This document shows, in pieces, positions 53,336-63,378 of a stretch of 64,000 nt of DNA. The stretch lies in the NCBI GenBank assembly GCA_963820545.1, contig CAWGAJ010000001.1, forward strand, positions 186,001-250,000, given 5' to 3'. The position numbers and the translations under genes are program-made. This DNA is from CAWGAJ01 sp963820545. Lineage in GTDB: Bacteria > Planctomycetota > Planctomycetia > Pirellulales > Thermoguttaceae. Under the pieces are notes generated by a model that saw nothing but the letters and a program-made list of their open reading frames with translations, did no database searches and was not told the origin of the DNA. Position 1 is the stretch's first letter. Every line of letters begins with the position of its first letter.

Positions 53336-54961
53336 ATGATTTCGCCGCACGCCATTATCACTGAATGTCGCATTACGCCAAATAATTTAGCGTGTTTGTT
53401 GCGGCAGTTTCATAACGAATTGGCTCGCCGGCACAGTCGGGCCAGGCGAGCGAGTCGCGCCGGCGGCGCGGCAAAAGATCTTTTGTCTTGGGGCGCGGAG
53501 CATCTGCCCGCACATTTCAGCCGTCCAGCCTCGAGAATGCACCGTTGGCTGGCCAGGAAGTTGGACGCCACGCCGAACGCGCGCGGGGTGAAGCTCAATT
53601 TGCTCGGGCCGCGCGGCGGGGCCAAGTCGACCATCGGCACGCTGGCCTTTCCCTTGCGCGAGGCCCTGGAAGGCCGCGAGCCGTATATCTGGATTGTTTC
53701 CGACACCAAGCATCAAGCCTGCGCACACCTGGAGAACATCAAAACGGAATTGCTGGAAAACACGCGGCTGGCCGAGAATTATCCGCAGGCGGCCGGGCGC
53801 GGAAAAGTATGGCGCGAGAACGCTATTGTGCTCAGGAACGGGGTGACCATCGAGGCCTTTGGCAGCGGGCAGCGGATTCGCGGGCGGCGGCGCCGCGAGC
53901 ATCGGCCCACGCTGATTATTTGCGACGATTTGCAAAACGACGGCCACATTTGCTCGGCGGTGCAGCGCGAGCATTCGCGGACCTGGTTCCACGGCACGCT
54001 GATGAAGGCGGGCACGGCGCGAACGAACGTCGTCAACCTGGCCACGGCCCTGCACTGCGAGGCCCTGGCCATGCAGTTGCACGAAACGCCGGGCTGGACG
54101 TCGCGAATTTTCAAGGCCGTCGAGCGCTGGCCGGAAAACATGTCGCTCTGGCAGCAGTGGGAGGGGATCTACACGAATATATCCGATCCTCATTATCAGA
54201 CCGCCGCGCGAAAATTTTATGAGCAACATCGTGATGACATGAATAAGGGGGCGGTCGTGCTGTGGCCCGAGCAAGAGGATCTCTACACGTTGATGTGTAC
54301 GCGCATCGAGAGCGGGCGCACGGCGTTTGAACGCGAAAAGCAGAACTCGCCCCTCAATCCCGACTTGTGCGAATGGCCGGAATCGTACTTTGACGAATCG
54401 ATTTGGTTCGAGGATTGGCCGGCGCAGTTGACGGTCAAGACCTTGGCGTTGGATCCCAGCAAGGGCGTCGATGCCCGGCGCGGCGATTTCTCGGCCTTGA
54501 TTATGCTGGGCGTGGATCGGCAAGGATTGATCTACCTCGAAGCGGACCTGGCGCGGCGGCCCACGCCGCAAATCGTGGCCGACGGCGTGGAACTGTTTCG
54601 CCGCTTTCGACCGGACGTGTTCGGCGTGGAGGCCAATCAGTTTCAAGACCTGCTGGCGGGCGAGTTCGAAGCCGCGTTTCGCCGGCAAGGCATTTTGGGC
54701 GCTCGGCCTTGGCCGGTGGAAAATTCGACCAACAAACTGGTCCGCATCCGCCGCCTGGGCCCATATCTTTCCAGCCGGCGCTTGCGGTTTAAAAGCGGCA
54801 GTCCGGGCACGCGGCTGTTGGTCGAACAACTCCAGGCGTTTCCCGTGGGTGATTACGACGACGGCCCCGATGCGACTGAAATGGCGCTGCGCTTGGCGGC
54901 GGAGCTGCTCGCCGGGCGAAACGTCCGCGACGGGTTAGGCGACCGTTTGCCCGTGGGATGA
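53336..54961 (+). CDS. terL: phage terminase large subunit
   Basis: ATP-driven DNA packaging motor and nuclease, 541 residues. Seen: Walker A GPRGGAKST (91-99), Walker B LIICDD (193-198), a coupling segment, and the nuclease Asp-rich motif LALDPSKGVDARRGDFSAL with a later DVFGVEAN. The antisense strand has a 480-codon open frame caused by high GC; it is not a gene. Start ATG 53336; TTG or GTG candidates further upstream add 11 residues. It is preceded by two palindromic repeats. Confidence 0.92.
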   Translation: MISPHAIITECRITPNNLACLLRQFHNELARRHSRARRASRAGGAAKDLLSWGAEHLPAHFSRPASRMHRWLARKLDATPNARGVKLNLLGPRGGAKSTIGTLAFPLREALEGREPYIWIVSDTKHQACAHLENIKTELLENTRLAENYPQAAGRGKVWRENAIVLRNGVTIEAFGSGQRIRGRRRREHRPTLIICDDLQNDGHICSAVQREHSRTWFHGTLMKAGTARTNVVNLATALHCEALAMQLHETPGWTSRIFKAVERWPENMSLWQQWEGIYTNISDPHYQTAARKFYEQHRDDMNKGAVVLWPEQEDLYTLMCTRIESGRTAFEREKQNSPLNPDLCEWPESYFDESIWFEDWPAQLTVKTLALDPSKGVDARRGDFSALIMLGVDRQGLIYLEADLARRPTPQIVADGVELFRRFRPDVFGVEANQFQDLLAGEFEAAFRRQGILGARPWPVENSTNKLVRIRRLGPYLSSRRLRFKSGSPGTRLLVEQLQAFPVGDYDDGPDATEMALRLAAELLAGRNVRDGLGDRLPVG

Positions 54962-55081
54962 AAATAAGGATGAAGGATGAGGGAGGAAGGATGAATAAAG
55001 CGGACAGGGGACAGTGGACAGGGATACAGATTTTTAAGAGACCGCTTGCGGTTTCGTACTGATCAATAAGGAACACAAATT

Positions 55082-55833
55082 ATGCAAGATGTCAATCAAA
55101 CTTCGCATGAGAGGATGAACAATAACGCATCCTCTCAGGGCAATAGCCGCTTAATGCACCTAGAGCGGCGGTTATTGGAGGCCTTCGACGAATTGTGGAA
55201 CAGTTTTGTCGATCCGGCCGAGGCCCTTTACGACGTGGATGGGGTGCGTTGGAGTTCGCTGGGCGGCGGGCTGTCGCCGGGCGTGACGACGGGCGTTCCC
55301 TTCAGCGACGAGCAGCAGCTTGGGGAAATCCGCGCACAATGCCGGGCGCTGGCCGCGGGCAATGAATTCGCCATTAATGGTCATGAAAATCGCATCAGTT
55401 ACATTGTGGGCAGCGGACACGCCTACCGTGCCGTGGCGAGAAAAGGCCAGATGCCGTCCGGCTCCTTATTAAGCGACGTGCAAGCCATTATCGACGAGTT
55501 CATATCGCTTAACCATTGGCACAAGCGGCAGCAAGAGATTGTCTGCCGCAAAGATCGCGACGGCGAGTGTTTTTTGCGATTCTTTCCCGCTCCCGACGGC
55601 ACGATGCGCGTGCGTTTCGTCGAGCCGGACCAGGTGGCCGTGCCGGCCGATCGGGTTGGCGATCCGGCGGCGAGTTTTGGCGTGCAAACCGATGCGAACG
55701 ACGTGGAAACGGTGATCGGTTACTGGGTCGACGGCCGGTTGATCGACGCCGCCGAGATCCAACATCGCAAGGCGAACGTAGACGCCAACGTGAAACGCGG
55801 CCTGCCGTTGTACTATCCGGTGCGGAAAAATCT
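55082..55833 (+). CDS. phage portal protein, N-terminal part
   Basis: Portal ring through which DNA enters the head. Starts ATG 55082; contains WNSFVDPAEALYDVDGVRW, the DEQQLGEIRAQCRALAAGNEFAINGHENRISYIVGSG clip-like region and FLRFFPAPDGTMRVRFVEPDQVAVP. The family continuation moves to another frame near 55834. It follows terL after 120 bases of repeats, the usual order. Confidence 0.8.
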
Positions 55834-56517
55834 CGCCGCGCGGAAAAACTGCTCCGCAACATGAGCGTGGTTTCGGAGATTCAATCGGCGATTGCCATTA
55901 TTCGCAAGCACACCGCCGCCGCCAGCGCGGGACTGGAGCAATTCGTGGCCAATCAGGCCGACCTGAGTGTGACCAGTCAGGCCACGGGCCGGACCAGCCA
56001 TTTCCGGCGATTTGCGCCGGGCACTATTCTCGACGCCATCTCGGGCACGGAATACGAGTTTCCCGCGGCGGGTATCGACGCCGGCCGATACGTGGCGGTC
56101 TTGCAGGCCGAGCTGAGGGCGATCGCCAGCCGGCTGGTCATGCCCGAGTTCATGCTTAGCAGCGACGCCTCGAACGCCAATTATTCGTCGACGATGGTGG
56201 CTGAAGGCCCGGCCGTGAAAATGTTCGAGCGTCTGCAACACGACATGCTGGAAGACGATCTGGAAGTGATGCGGCGCGTGGCGCTTCACGCGGTGGAAAC
56301 GGGCCGGCTGCCAAGTGAAGCCTTGAACTTAGTGGATATCCGCGGCATTCCGCCTTCGCTGGCCGTGCGCGATCGGCTCAAGGATGCGCAGGCCGATCAG
56401 ATCCTGGTGCGCAATCGGGCGATGTCGGTTGAGACCATGGCCCTGCGTCACGGTTTGGATCCGGAACATGAACTGCAATTGATCGCTGGTGAAAAAGAAG
56501 TGCCGGCGGTGGAGTGA
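55834..56517 (+). CDS. phage portal protein, C-terminal part after frameshift
   Basis: Starts RRAEKLLRNMSVVSEIQSAIA in frame from the break, with the stretch FPAAGIDAGRYVAVLQAELRAIASRLVMPEFMLS and SNANYSSTMVAEGPAVKMFE, the typical portal C-terminal domain (fold of the HK97/SPP1 type). Ends at 56517. There is no start of its own. Confidence 0.78.
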   Translation, partial: RRAEKLLRNMSVVSEIQSAIAIIRKHTAAASAGLEQFVANQADLSVTSQATGRTSHFRRFAPGTILDAISGTEYEFPAAGIDAGRYVAVLQAELRAIASRLVMPEFMLSSDASNANYSSTMVAEGPAVKMFERLQHDMLEDDLEVMRRVALHAVETGRLPSEALNLVDIRGIPPSLAVRDRLKDAQADQILVRNRAMSVETMALRHGLDPEHELQLIAGEKEVPAVE

Positions 56518-56719
56518 GGCGGACACAAATCAGATAGATATTCTATTTGTTAAGAACAAAGATGTGGGGTGATATTTTTAAGGTGATGTTGTTGAAGTGC
56601 ACAAGTAATTTTGCCGCAATGAGATGAGTTGCTCAGGTGTAGATGCATGTAAAATTTTGGGGGGTGGCCAAAAAGAAATCTTGCAATCGCGTTCCGCGAG
56701 ATATATACATAAATCCACT

Positions 56720-56899
56720 ATGACAACCGCTGCCTCACCCACCAACGCGAAGAAAGTGGCGCAGCTTGAAAAGGCGCTGGCGGAAATGTTGGCCGCGACA
56801 CTGAAGCGAGGTTTCTTCGGCACCGCGGCGGTGGAAGTAAGCGTGCAAGACGGAACCATACAGCACATCCGCCGCAAGGTGGAACAAGTCGAAAAGTAG
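56720..56899 (+). CDS. DUF2292/YezD-like small protein
   Basis: 59 residues from ATG 56720 (upstream in-frame extension to 56624 is unsupported). The core KALAEMLAATLKRGFFGTAAVEVSVQDGTIQHIRRKVE has the pattern of DUF2292 (YezD), in which a helix is followed by a beta strand with IxIxxxDGxIxxIxxxE. Function unknown. It is surrounded by repeat-like sequence (56518-56719 and 56900-56973). Confidence 0.55.
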   Translation: MTTAASPTNAKKVAQLEKALAEMLAATLKRGFFGTAAVEVSVQDGTIQHIRRKVEQVEK

Positions 56900-56973
56900 T
56901 GGACAGTGGGCGGTGGACAGTGGGCAGAACTGATAATTGAGAACTTATAATTTGATTTACGAAAGGACAGGCG

Positions 56974-57951
56974 ATGATCGAAACGCTTCAAGAATATTGC
57001 GATTCGCGCGGCGTGCGGATGCGCGTCGATGGAGATCAAGGTGTGATTCGCGGGGTGAAGATCCTCGGGCTGCAATCGCGTAACGGACGCGGCTATTTGC
57101 CCGAGGCGCTCGTCCAGGCCGCTCGACTTTACGAGGACGCCAAGGTTAACGTAAACCATCCCAAGGGCCATCCGACGGCGCCGCGCGATTATCAAGATCG
57201 CATCGGCATGATCCGCAACGTGAGCACGCGGCCGGGCGAAGGCCTGTTTGCCGATTTTTATTTCAATCCCAAACACGCCTTGGCCGAGCAGCTTGCCTGG
57301 GACGCCGAACACGCTCCGGAGAACGTGGGTTTTTCACATAACGTCGAAGCGCGAACCGCGCGCCAAGGCGAGCAGATCGTCGTCGAGGCGATTACCCGGG
57401 TGCAAAGTGTCGACCTGGTAGCCGATCCGGCCACGACACGCGGCCTGTTTGAATCGGCCAGCAGCGAGAGCGACATTTTGCCGGTGGAAAAACCGCAGAC
57501 GCTCACGCTAGAGGACTTAAAAAGGGATTATCCTGAGTTGGCCGAGCAACTCTGTCGCGAAATGCTGGCGGAGCAACAGTGTCTTGAGGCCGAAGTCCAG
57601 CGGCTTACGGCCTTGGAGGCGGCTCATCAAAAACACGATATTGTGCGGCGATTGTTGCGTCAGTTCAATCTCCCCGATCCGGAGAGCAATGATCCCCAAG
57701 AGAAGATTATCGTCAGCGAGCAATTCATGGACTTGCTGCTGGCGGCGGAAGACGAGAAAGCGATTCGAGATTTAATCGAGGAGCGAGCGCGAATCGTACA
57801 AACGTTGGCCGGCGCCGAGAGGGAGCGAAGTTTACTGGAATCGCGGAAGGCTTTCTGTAAGCCGTCGGTGAAGCCGTGTTCGCGCGACCAGTATGCGGCA
57901 CAAGGCAGAGGTGAGCCGGATATGAAATCTTTTGTGGAAGCCATAACTTAA
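56974..57951 (+). CDS. capsid maturation protease / scaffold
   Basis: Protein of 325 residues. N-terminal 150 residues resemble phage Mu I/XkdF-type prohead peptidases: ALVQAARLYEDAKVNVNHPKGH, IGMIRNVSTRPGEGLFADFYF, VGFSHNVEARTA (candidate catalytic Ser-His) and VQSVDLVADPATTRGLFES. The C-terminal half is a scaffold-like acidic coiled coil (about 175-290). Start ATG 56974 has AGGACAGG upstream. Positioned between portal and capsid as expected. Confidence 0.72.
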   Translation: MIETLQEYCDSRGVRMRVDGDQGVIRGVKILGLQSRNGRGYLPEALVQAARLYEDAKVNVNHPKGHPTAPRDYQDRIGMIRNVSTRPGEGLFADFYFNPKHALAEQLAWDAEHAPENVGFSHNVEARTARQGEQIVVEAITRVQSVDLVADPATTRGLFESASSESDILPVEKPQTLTLEDLKRDYPELAEQLCREMLAEQQCLEAEVQRLTALEAAHQKHDIVRRLLRQFNLPDPESNDPQEKIIVSEQFMDLLLAAEDEKAIRDLIEERARIVQTLAGAERERSLLESRKAFCKPSVKPCSRDQYAAQGRGEPDMKSFVEAIT

Positions 57952-58080
57952 AGGATGAAGGATGAGGGATGAAGAATGAATTAAGAATGATGAATGCTGA
58001 ATAATGAATTCAAAAAGCTGACGGCTGAGAGTTATAAGTTAAAAATGATAACTGAAAACTGACAATCATTAATGGAGAAA
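57952..58080. repeat. host-type low-complexity intergenic repeat in phage module
   Basis: AAAGGATGAAGGATGAGGGA and ATGAATTAAGAATGATGAAT are followed by TGAAAACTGACAATC words. The same words separate host genes at 16686-16795, 19764-19800, 27444-27600 and 29607-29660, and other phage genes at 54962-55010 and 56900-56950. It has no coding content. Confidence 0.65.
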
Positions 58081-58084
58081 AACA

Positions 58085-58546
58085 ATGACCGACAAGATGC
58101 GTTGGCGTTACGGCGACACGAATCCCGTAATCGCGGCCGTGGATGCGGCGACCGTGATTGAGATCGGCGACTTGATTTATCAAGAAACCGATGATGCCCG
58201 GCCCGCGTCGAGCCAAGCGGATCAGGAATCGGAAACCGCTAATCAGCAATTGTTTACCAGCAAATTTTTAGGCGTGGCCATGCAGCGCAGCCGGGCGGGC
58301 GAGACCGCCCCGATCCGCGTGGCCTCCACGGGCGTTTTCGAGTTTGATTGTCCCAGCGGAACGTTTGAACTGGGCGATCTGGTCGGCGCCGATGAGAACG
58401 CCGGCGGCACCGCCTTGCTCAATCAGCAAGCGACCAAAGTTGCGCAAAGCGCGTATGCCATCGGCCGGGTGGCCAAACGCGAAGCGGCCGACACGACCAG
58501 TGTGCTGGTGGATATTCGTTCCACAGTTATGACCGGCGGCGTGTGA
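58085..58546 (+). CDS. head decoration / stabilisation protein
   Basis: 153 residues, mainly beta, without signal or membrane parts. The pattern (APIRVASTGVFEFDCPSGTFELGDLVGADENAGG and SAYAIGRVAKREAADTTSVLVDIRS) fits DUF2190-like or gpD-like decoration proteins, placed between protease and capsid gene. Start ATG 58085. Identification is by position and composition. Confidence 0.6.
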   Translation: MTDKMRWRYGDTNPVIAAVDAATVIEIGDLIYQETDDARPASSQADQESETANQQLFTSKFLGVAMQRSRAGETAPIRVASTGVFEFDCPSGTFELGDLVGADENAGGTALLNQQATKVAQSAYAIGRVAKREAADTTSVLVDIRSTVMTGGV

Positions 58547-58650
58547 GATTAGGGAATAGGGATTAGGGGATAGGGAATAGTAAACAGACCTCTGACCCCT
58601 GGCCTCTGACCTCTGTTTTTTTAACTGTCATTTACAAGGAGACCTTCATC

Positions 58651-59847
58651 GTGAGAGCGATCAAATATCGTGAATTGAAACGCATGTATGACCTCAGCGG
58701 CGCGGAAAAGACCGTGCGGCATTTACAAGAGGCCCTTGATCAGGGCCAGTTGCAGCCCGAGGATTTCAGTATTCGCGAAATCGCCGAGGCCACGCTGAGC
58801 CCCGAACGAGTGCGCCAGATGGATCCGCGCAGCGGCGGCGTAACGCTGTTGGAAACCGGCGAAGGCGTGGACGTGACGGCCTTTTCCAACATCACCGGGC
58901 AGGTGATCCGGTCGCGAATTCTCCAGGCTTACACGCAGGAGGCGTTTGTGGTATCCAAGCTCGTGGACACCATTCCCACGAGGCTCGACGGCGAGCGGAT
59001 TCCCGGCATCGGGCGCGTGAGCGACGAAGTGGCCGAGGTCCGACCGGGCATGCCCTATCCTCATCTGGGATTTGGCGAGGATTACATTGAAACGCCGCAG
59101 ACCACCAAGCGCGGTTTTATCGTGCCGGTGACCAAGGAAGCCATCTTTTTCGACCGCACCCATCTGATTCTCCAGCGGGCGGCGGAAGTCGGCGAAGTGC
59201 TGGGCTTGAACAAGGAAAAGCGGCTGATCGATCTGTTGATTGGAGTGACCAACAACTACAAGTGGAAGGGTGTGAGCTATAACACCTACAGCAGCACGGG
59301 CACGGGCGTCGCGCCCGACGGATCCTGGATCAACCAGATGACCCAGGAACTGGTGGATTGGACCGACGTGGACGCCGCCGAGCAACTCTTTGCCGACATC
59401 CTGGATCCCAACACGGGCGAACCGGTGTTGATCCAAGCCACGACCGTGCTGGTTATGCCAGCCTATCGCCACGCCGCTCATCGCGTGTTCAACGCGGCGG
59501 AAATCACTTATACGTCCACTGGTGAAAACATCGCCACCACGGCGGCCAATCCGCTGGGGCAGTACCGCGTGGTGGAAAGCCGGCTGGCTTACCGCCGGAT
59601 TATTACTTCCGGCCAGACGGCCGAGGCGGCGAAAAAATGGTGGTTTATCGGCAACTTCCGCAAGGCCTTCGCCTATATGGAGAACTGGCCTATTACCGTA
59701 ACGCAGTCGCCGGCCTTAAGCGAGGCCGAGTTCAACCAGGACATCGTCGTTCGCTTCAAAGCCAGCGAATGCGGCGCGGCCGCGGCGATCAATCCGCGCT
59801 ATGCGGTGAAGAGCACCGGCACGGTCGGTGGAGGCGGCGGCTCGTAA
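58651..59847 (+). CDS. major capsid protein
   Basis: 398 residues from GTG 58651 with AAGGAG nine bases upstream. The first 60 residues are helical (scaffold-like or delta domain), followed by the HK97-like fold region (GVDVTAFSNITGQVIRSRILQAY, the long TKRGFIVPVTKEAIFFDRTHLI helix area, WPITVTQSPALSEAEFNQDIVVRFKASEC near the end). A glycine-rich tail (GGGGS) ends it. Position after protease and decoration genes agrees. Confidence 0.8.
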   Translation: MRAIKYRELKRMYDLSGAEKTVRHLQEALDQGQLQPEDFSIREIAEATLSPERVRQMDPRSGGVTLLETGEGVDVTAFSNITGQVIRSRILQAYTQEAFVVSKLVDTIPTRLDGERIPGIGRVSDEVAEVRPGMPYPHLGFGEDYIETPQTTKRGFIVPVTKEAIFFDRTHLILQRAAEVGEVLGLNKEKRLIDLLIGVTNNYKWKGVSYNTYSSTGTGVAPDGSWINQMTQELVDWTDVDAAEQLFADILDPNTGEPVLIQATTVLVMPAYRHAAHRVFNAAEITYTSTGENIATTAANPLGQYRVVESRLAYRRIITSGQTAEAAKKWWFIGNFRKAFAYMENWPITVTQSPALSEAEFNQDIVVRFKASECGAAAAINPRYAVKSTGTVGGGGGS

Positions 59848-60005
59848 GAAGTTGATTCAATATGATCCGGCCGCCGAAATATCAAGCGGCGGCCGGATAG
59901 AAAAAAATCACGCGAAAATCGCCTTTCCTCCCATGCCATCGACAACACTGCGAGTTTTTTCTTCATGCTGCGAACTAACTAAACGATGAGAAAGGATCTA
60001 CAGAT

Positions 60006-62504
60006 ATGCCCGGCGGTATCTCCTTAGTGCCTGAAATCGCGCTGGATTCCACTCCGCAACTCGGCGGCGATTTGGATGGTAACGGTAAAAAAATAACCAA
60101 TATCGGCAAAATAAGCGCCACCACAACGGATTTCGGAACGGTAGTCATTAGGCACAAAGACGGTACAACTACGGCATACAACTCTACAGCAGATACGGAT
60201 GCAGCCCGAGGGACGGCACTGGTAGCAGCGGTTGCAGCGGCGGCAGCGGGCGATGTGATTATCATTTCTGCCCATACTTACGATCTGGGGGTTTATAACA
60301 CCATTTTGCCGACTTCTGTAAATTTGTTTGGTGCAGGGATTGGAGCGACCATTATTAAATCCCAGGCCCCGCTTACAGGCTCGTCCGGAGTGGGGCCAAT
60401 AATTGTGCCTGGTACAGCCAGTATAGTTAAGGACATGACTATTTGGGGTACGCTTACTGCCGCTGGGACAAGCACATATCAGGCCGCAATTGGTTATAAC
60501 TGGCGAACGTCCAACGGTCCGCAAAATCCAATCCCGGCGAGTTTTACTACCTATAATCTCGAATGTATTGGCGACTATTCCGCCGCTTATTTTAGGGATG
60601 ATGGAAGTGCGACAAATTCTCCTAGCGTTAAAATTTACAATTCTACATTCAGTGGCAAAGATTACTCTGTTTACAAATTAACGGGGACCGCCAACGACTT
60701 GATTGAATTTTACAATCCTATCATAAAAGTCGTGGGACCGAGTGCAGTCGGTGGTTCGGAGGGTCTGATAACGGGCAGCACGGCTTATGGCACAATAAGA
60801 GTTTTCGGCGGCCAGATTTCAGAGTCCGCCGGTGCAAGTCTGCATAAAGCCGTAGACAGCGGTTCGGCCAATGCCACGATTGAACTATATGGGGTCAAGC
60901 TTAGCAGCAGCGCCGGCGGCTATGATTTGGTGTCAAGTAACTCTAATAATCTCAAGATCAGCAGTTGTGTTTATGACCTAACAAAGGTCAGCGGCTCTCT
61001 GGGTTACTTAGACTACAACCTGAAGAAAGATCGGATCGTCATCGCCAGCCAAATTTCCGGCGTCTACGGCGATGCCGACAAGTGGGCTGGAGGCGGCCAT
61101 GAAGATTCGGCATTGATACAAGCCGCTCTGGACGCGCTTGAAGCTGCGGGCGGAGGGATATTGATTGCTGATAAAGCTTTCAGAGTGAATTATCTGGTCC
61201 AAGCACGAAATGTAGGAATAATCGGATTGGGACAGCATACCGGATTCTATCAGTCTGATGGTATGAATTATCCTATAATCAGGAACAAGAATCGCTGCAA
61301 GTATTTCTTGTCGCACGTGGCGACCGCTCCTAGTCCAGCCACTACGGGAACATCTCTGACCGTAACTGCCGGTGACGGCCAGTATTTTGACCCCGCCGAT
61401 GGCAGCACTACGTGGTTTTATGCTTTAGTTAGCGGTTGGAGTAAGGAGATCATCAAGGTCACTAATAAAAGCGGTGATACATTCACGATAGAGCGCGGGA
61501 AATATGGTTCGACGAAGGAAAGCATCGGTGTGGGCCATACCATAACTGAGTACCCGGTTGATGATAATATGGTTCTGGCGAATCTGTTTCTGAACTGCAA
61601 TTGTTCAACCAAAGTTGAAGATGAAAACGAGTTGTATTTAGACCAAAGTATGCCGGGTCTATGGTGGAATGGAATTGCCGGAGTTCAGTATTTCGGGTTT
61701 CACAATTTGATAATTCAGAATGTGCAAATCATCAACGCCCATCAGTTTGCCGCGAATTTTTCTTATGGCGAGAAATTGCGAATTAATGGGCTTAAGTGTT
61801 ATTGGACTGCTGGGAGCGGCAAAGATGGCTTTCATATCTGTGGCGGGCCGATGACGGACGTGATCGGCTATGATGGTTATTCAAATGGTGGCAACGACGG
61901 CCTTGCGATCAATCCCGCCGAACAAGTCGCTACCGGCATTCCGCCAACTTATGCTTATGCTTCTAACGGTAATTGTACTGGCTTTTACTGGGATGGATTC
62001 TTTTTCGATAGCGCATACTATGGCGTTCGATTATTAAGTTTCAGTGGTTATAACATCAGTGATGTAACGCTGAACAATTTCCACGGCTACGTTACTGATG
62101 GCCACACGATGCATATAGGTTGGGAAGGCAACCCCAATAATATTACCCTTGTCAGCCGATTGGTGAGAAATAATTGGACCGTGACTGGCGGCGGCACGCT
62201 TATTGAAACAGGGGCAACGGTCACGGATTGGGTCGAAGACGGCGGGCATATAAACGAAACGACCATCAATGGCGACGCCGGCACGGCGGTCTGGCGCATG
62301 CCCGATCGCGGAGACGGCAAAAAGACAGTTTTGGTCTATCTTGATGGATTCACCAAGTCGGGCCAGACGATTACTTATCCCGTAGCCTTCACTTACACGC
62401 CAGTGATAACGACAACATTAACAGGCACGTTTTCCTCGACGACGACGGTTTTGACTTTTACGACCACGACTCAAACGGGCTGGATAAAAGTAGAAGGATA
62501 CTGA
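60006..62504 (+). CDS. beta-helix tailspike
   Basis: An 832-residue protein with right-handed parallel beta-helix character: repeated short strands with Asn/Gly/Thr/Ile, and a pectate-lyase superfamily-like entry GDADKWAGGGHEDSALIQAALDALEAAGGG (about 350-380). The first 120 residues are a repetitive head-binding part. The middle has IIVPGTASIVKDMTIWGTL-type rungs. The C-terminus (TLTGTFSSTTTVLTFTTTT) is a beta-sandwich. It probably degrades or binds host surface polysaccharide. Start ATG 60006. Confidence 0.75.
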   Translation: MPGGISLVPEIALDSTPQLGGDLDGNGKKITNIGKISATTTDFGTVVIRHKDGTTTAYNSTADTDAARGTALVAAVAAAAAGDVIIISAHTYDLGVYNTILPTSVNLFGAGIGATIIKSQAPLTGSSGVGPIIVPGTASIVKDMTIWGTLTAAGTSTYQAAIGYNWRTSNGPQNPIPASFTTYNLECIGDYSAAYFRDDGSATNSPSVKIYNSTFSGKDYSVYKLTGTANDLIEFYNPIIKVVGPSAVGGSEGLITGSTAYGTIRVFGGQISESAGASLHKAVDSGSANATIELYGVKLSSSAGGYDLVSSNSNNLKISSCVYDLTKVSGSLGYLDYNLKKDRIVIASQISGVYGDADKWAGGGHEDSALIQAALDALEAAGGGILIADKAFRVNYLVQARNVGIIGLGQHTGFYQSDGMNYPIIRNKNRCKYFLSHVATAPSPATTGTSLTVTAGDGQYFDPADGSTTWFYALVSGWSKEIIKVTNKSGDTFTIERGKYGSTKESIGVGHTITEYPVDDNMVLANLFLNCNCSTKVEDENELYLDQSMPGLWWNGIAGVQYFGFHNLIIQNVQIINAHQFAANFSYGEKLRINGLKCYWTAGSGKDGFHICGGPMTDVIGYDGYSNGGNDGLAINPAEQVATGIPPTYAYASNGNCTGFYWDGFFFDSAYYGVRLLSFSGYNISDVTLNNFHGYVTDGHTMHIGWEGNPNNITLVSRLVRNNWTVTGGGTLIETGATVTDWVEDGGHINETTINGDAGTAVWRMPDRGDGKKTVLVYLDGFTKSGQTITYPVAFTYTPVITTTLTGTFSSTTTVLTFTTTTQTGWIKVEGY

Positions 62505-62514
62505 GGATTACACA

Positions 62515-63378
62515 ATGGCTGGCGAGTTAAACCTCAAACATACTGCGTCGGGCGTTACGATTCTGGCCTTGATCCTCGGGCAGAATCGCACTACGCGCTG
62601 GAATGGGACCGCGTTGGTGGCGATTAGCAGCGTGTCTGACGCCAACTGGACCACGGGCATGATAACCTTGACGGAACAACAAACTTCCAACAACACCAGA
62701 ACGGCAATTTATGTCGGCGATTTTCCCCTGGGAATCGCGACGCCCGGCGAGTACGTCGTGGAGTATTATCTCAGCACGGCCGCAACTCCGGGCAGCCCGA
62801 GCATCGGCGTGCAGGATATATGGTGGAAGGGGACAGCCTTAGCTACCATTCCCGCGATCCAAACCAAAACGGATAATTTGCCTGCCAGCCCTGCGGCGGT
62901 AGGCGACGCGATGACGCTTACTTCGGCCTACGATGCCGCGAAGACTGCCGCATCGCAAACAACCGTCAATGCCGTCAAAACGAAGACGGATAATTTGCCT
63001 GCCAGCCCTGCGGCGGTAGGCGACGCCATGACGCTTACCCAGGCGTATGACGCGGCAAAAACCGCGGCTCAGCCGGGAGCTGCAATGACCTTGACCAGCG
63101 CTTATAACGCGGCCAAGACCGCGGCTCAGGCCGGAGATGCCATGACTCTGACGCTCAGCGAACGCAATGCGATCGCTGCCGCATTGCTCGATCTTGCCAA
63201 TGCCATCGACGGCAAAACGCTGCGCCAGGCCTTGCAGATTATCGCCGCCGTGACGGCGGGAAAAGTTTCGGGTGCGGGCTCCGGAACGGAAAGTTTTCGC
63301 AGTCTGAGTGATAGCACGACCCGGGTGGTCGTCGCGGCCGACGTTTTAGGAAATCGAACCAACGTTACATACCAATGA
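62515..63378 (+). CDS. tail protein with trimeric-coil-type repeats
   Basis: 287 residues: a beta-rich N-terminal 115 residues, then a repeat region with KTDNLPASPAAVGDAMTLT (twice) and YDAAKTAA-type helices, about 30-residue units in four imperfect copies (from about 120 to 215), then a helical and Ser/Gly end. The repeats are typical of phage baseplate or fibre stalks. It overlaps the next gene by four bases. Confidence 0.7.
   Translation: MAGELNLKHTASGVTILALILGQNRTTRWNGTALVAISSVSDANWTTGMITLTEQQTSNNTRTAIYVGDFPLGIATPGEYVVEYYLSTAATPGSPSIGVQDIWWKGTALATIPAIQTKTDNLPASPAAVGDAMTLTSAYDAAKTAASQTTVNAVKTKTDNLPASPAAVGDAMTLTQAYDAAKTAAQPGAAMTLTSAYNAAKTAAQAGDAMTLTLSERNAIAAALLDLANAIDGKTLRQALQIIAAVTAGKVSGAGSGTESFRSLSDSTTRVVVAADVLGNRTNVTYQ

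Noticed and set aside
53387..54829. 480-codon minus-strand frame opposite the large terminase gene
   Set aside because: It is the mirror of a GC-rich gene with clear terminase motifs; its protein is low-complexity with no family.
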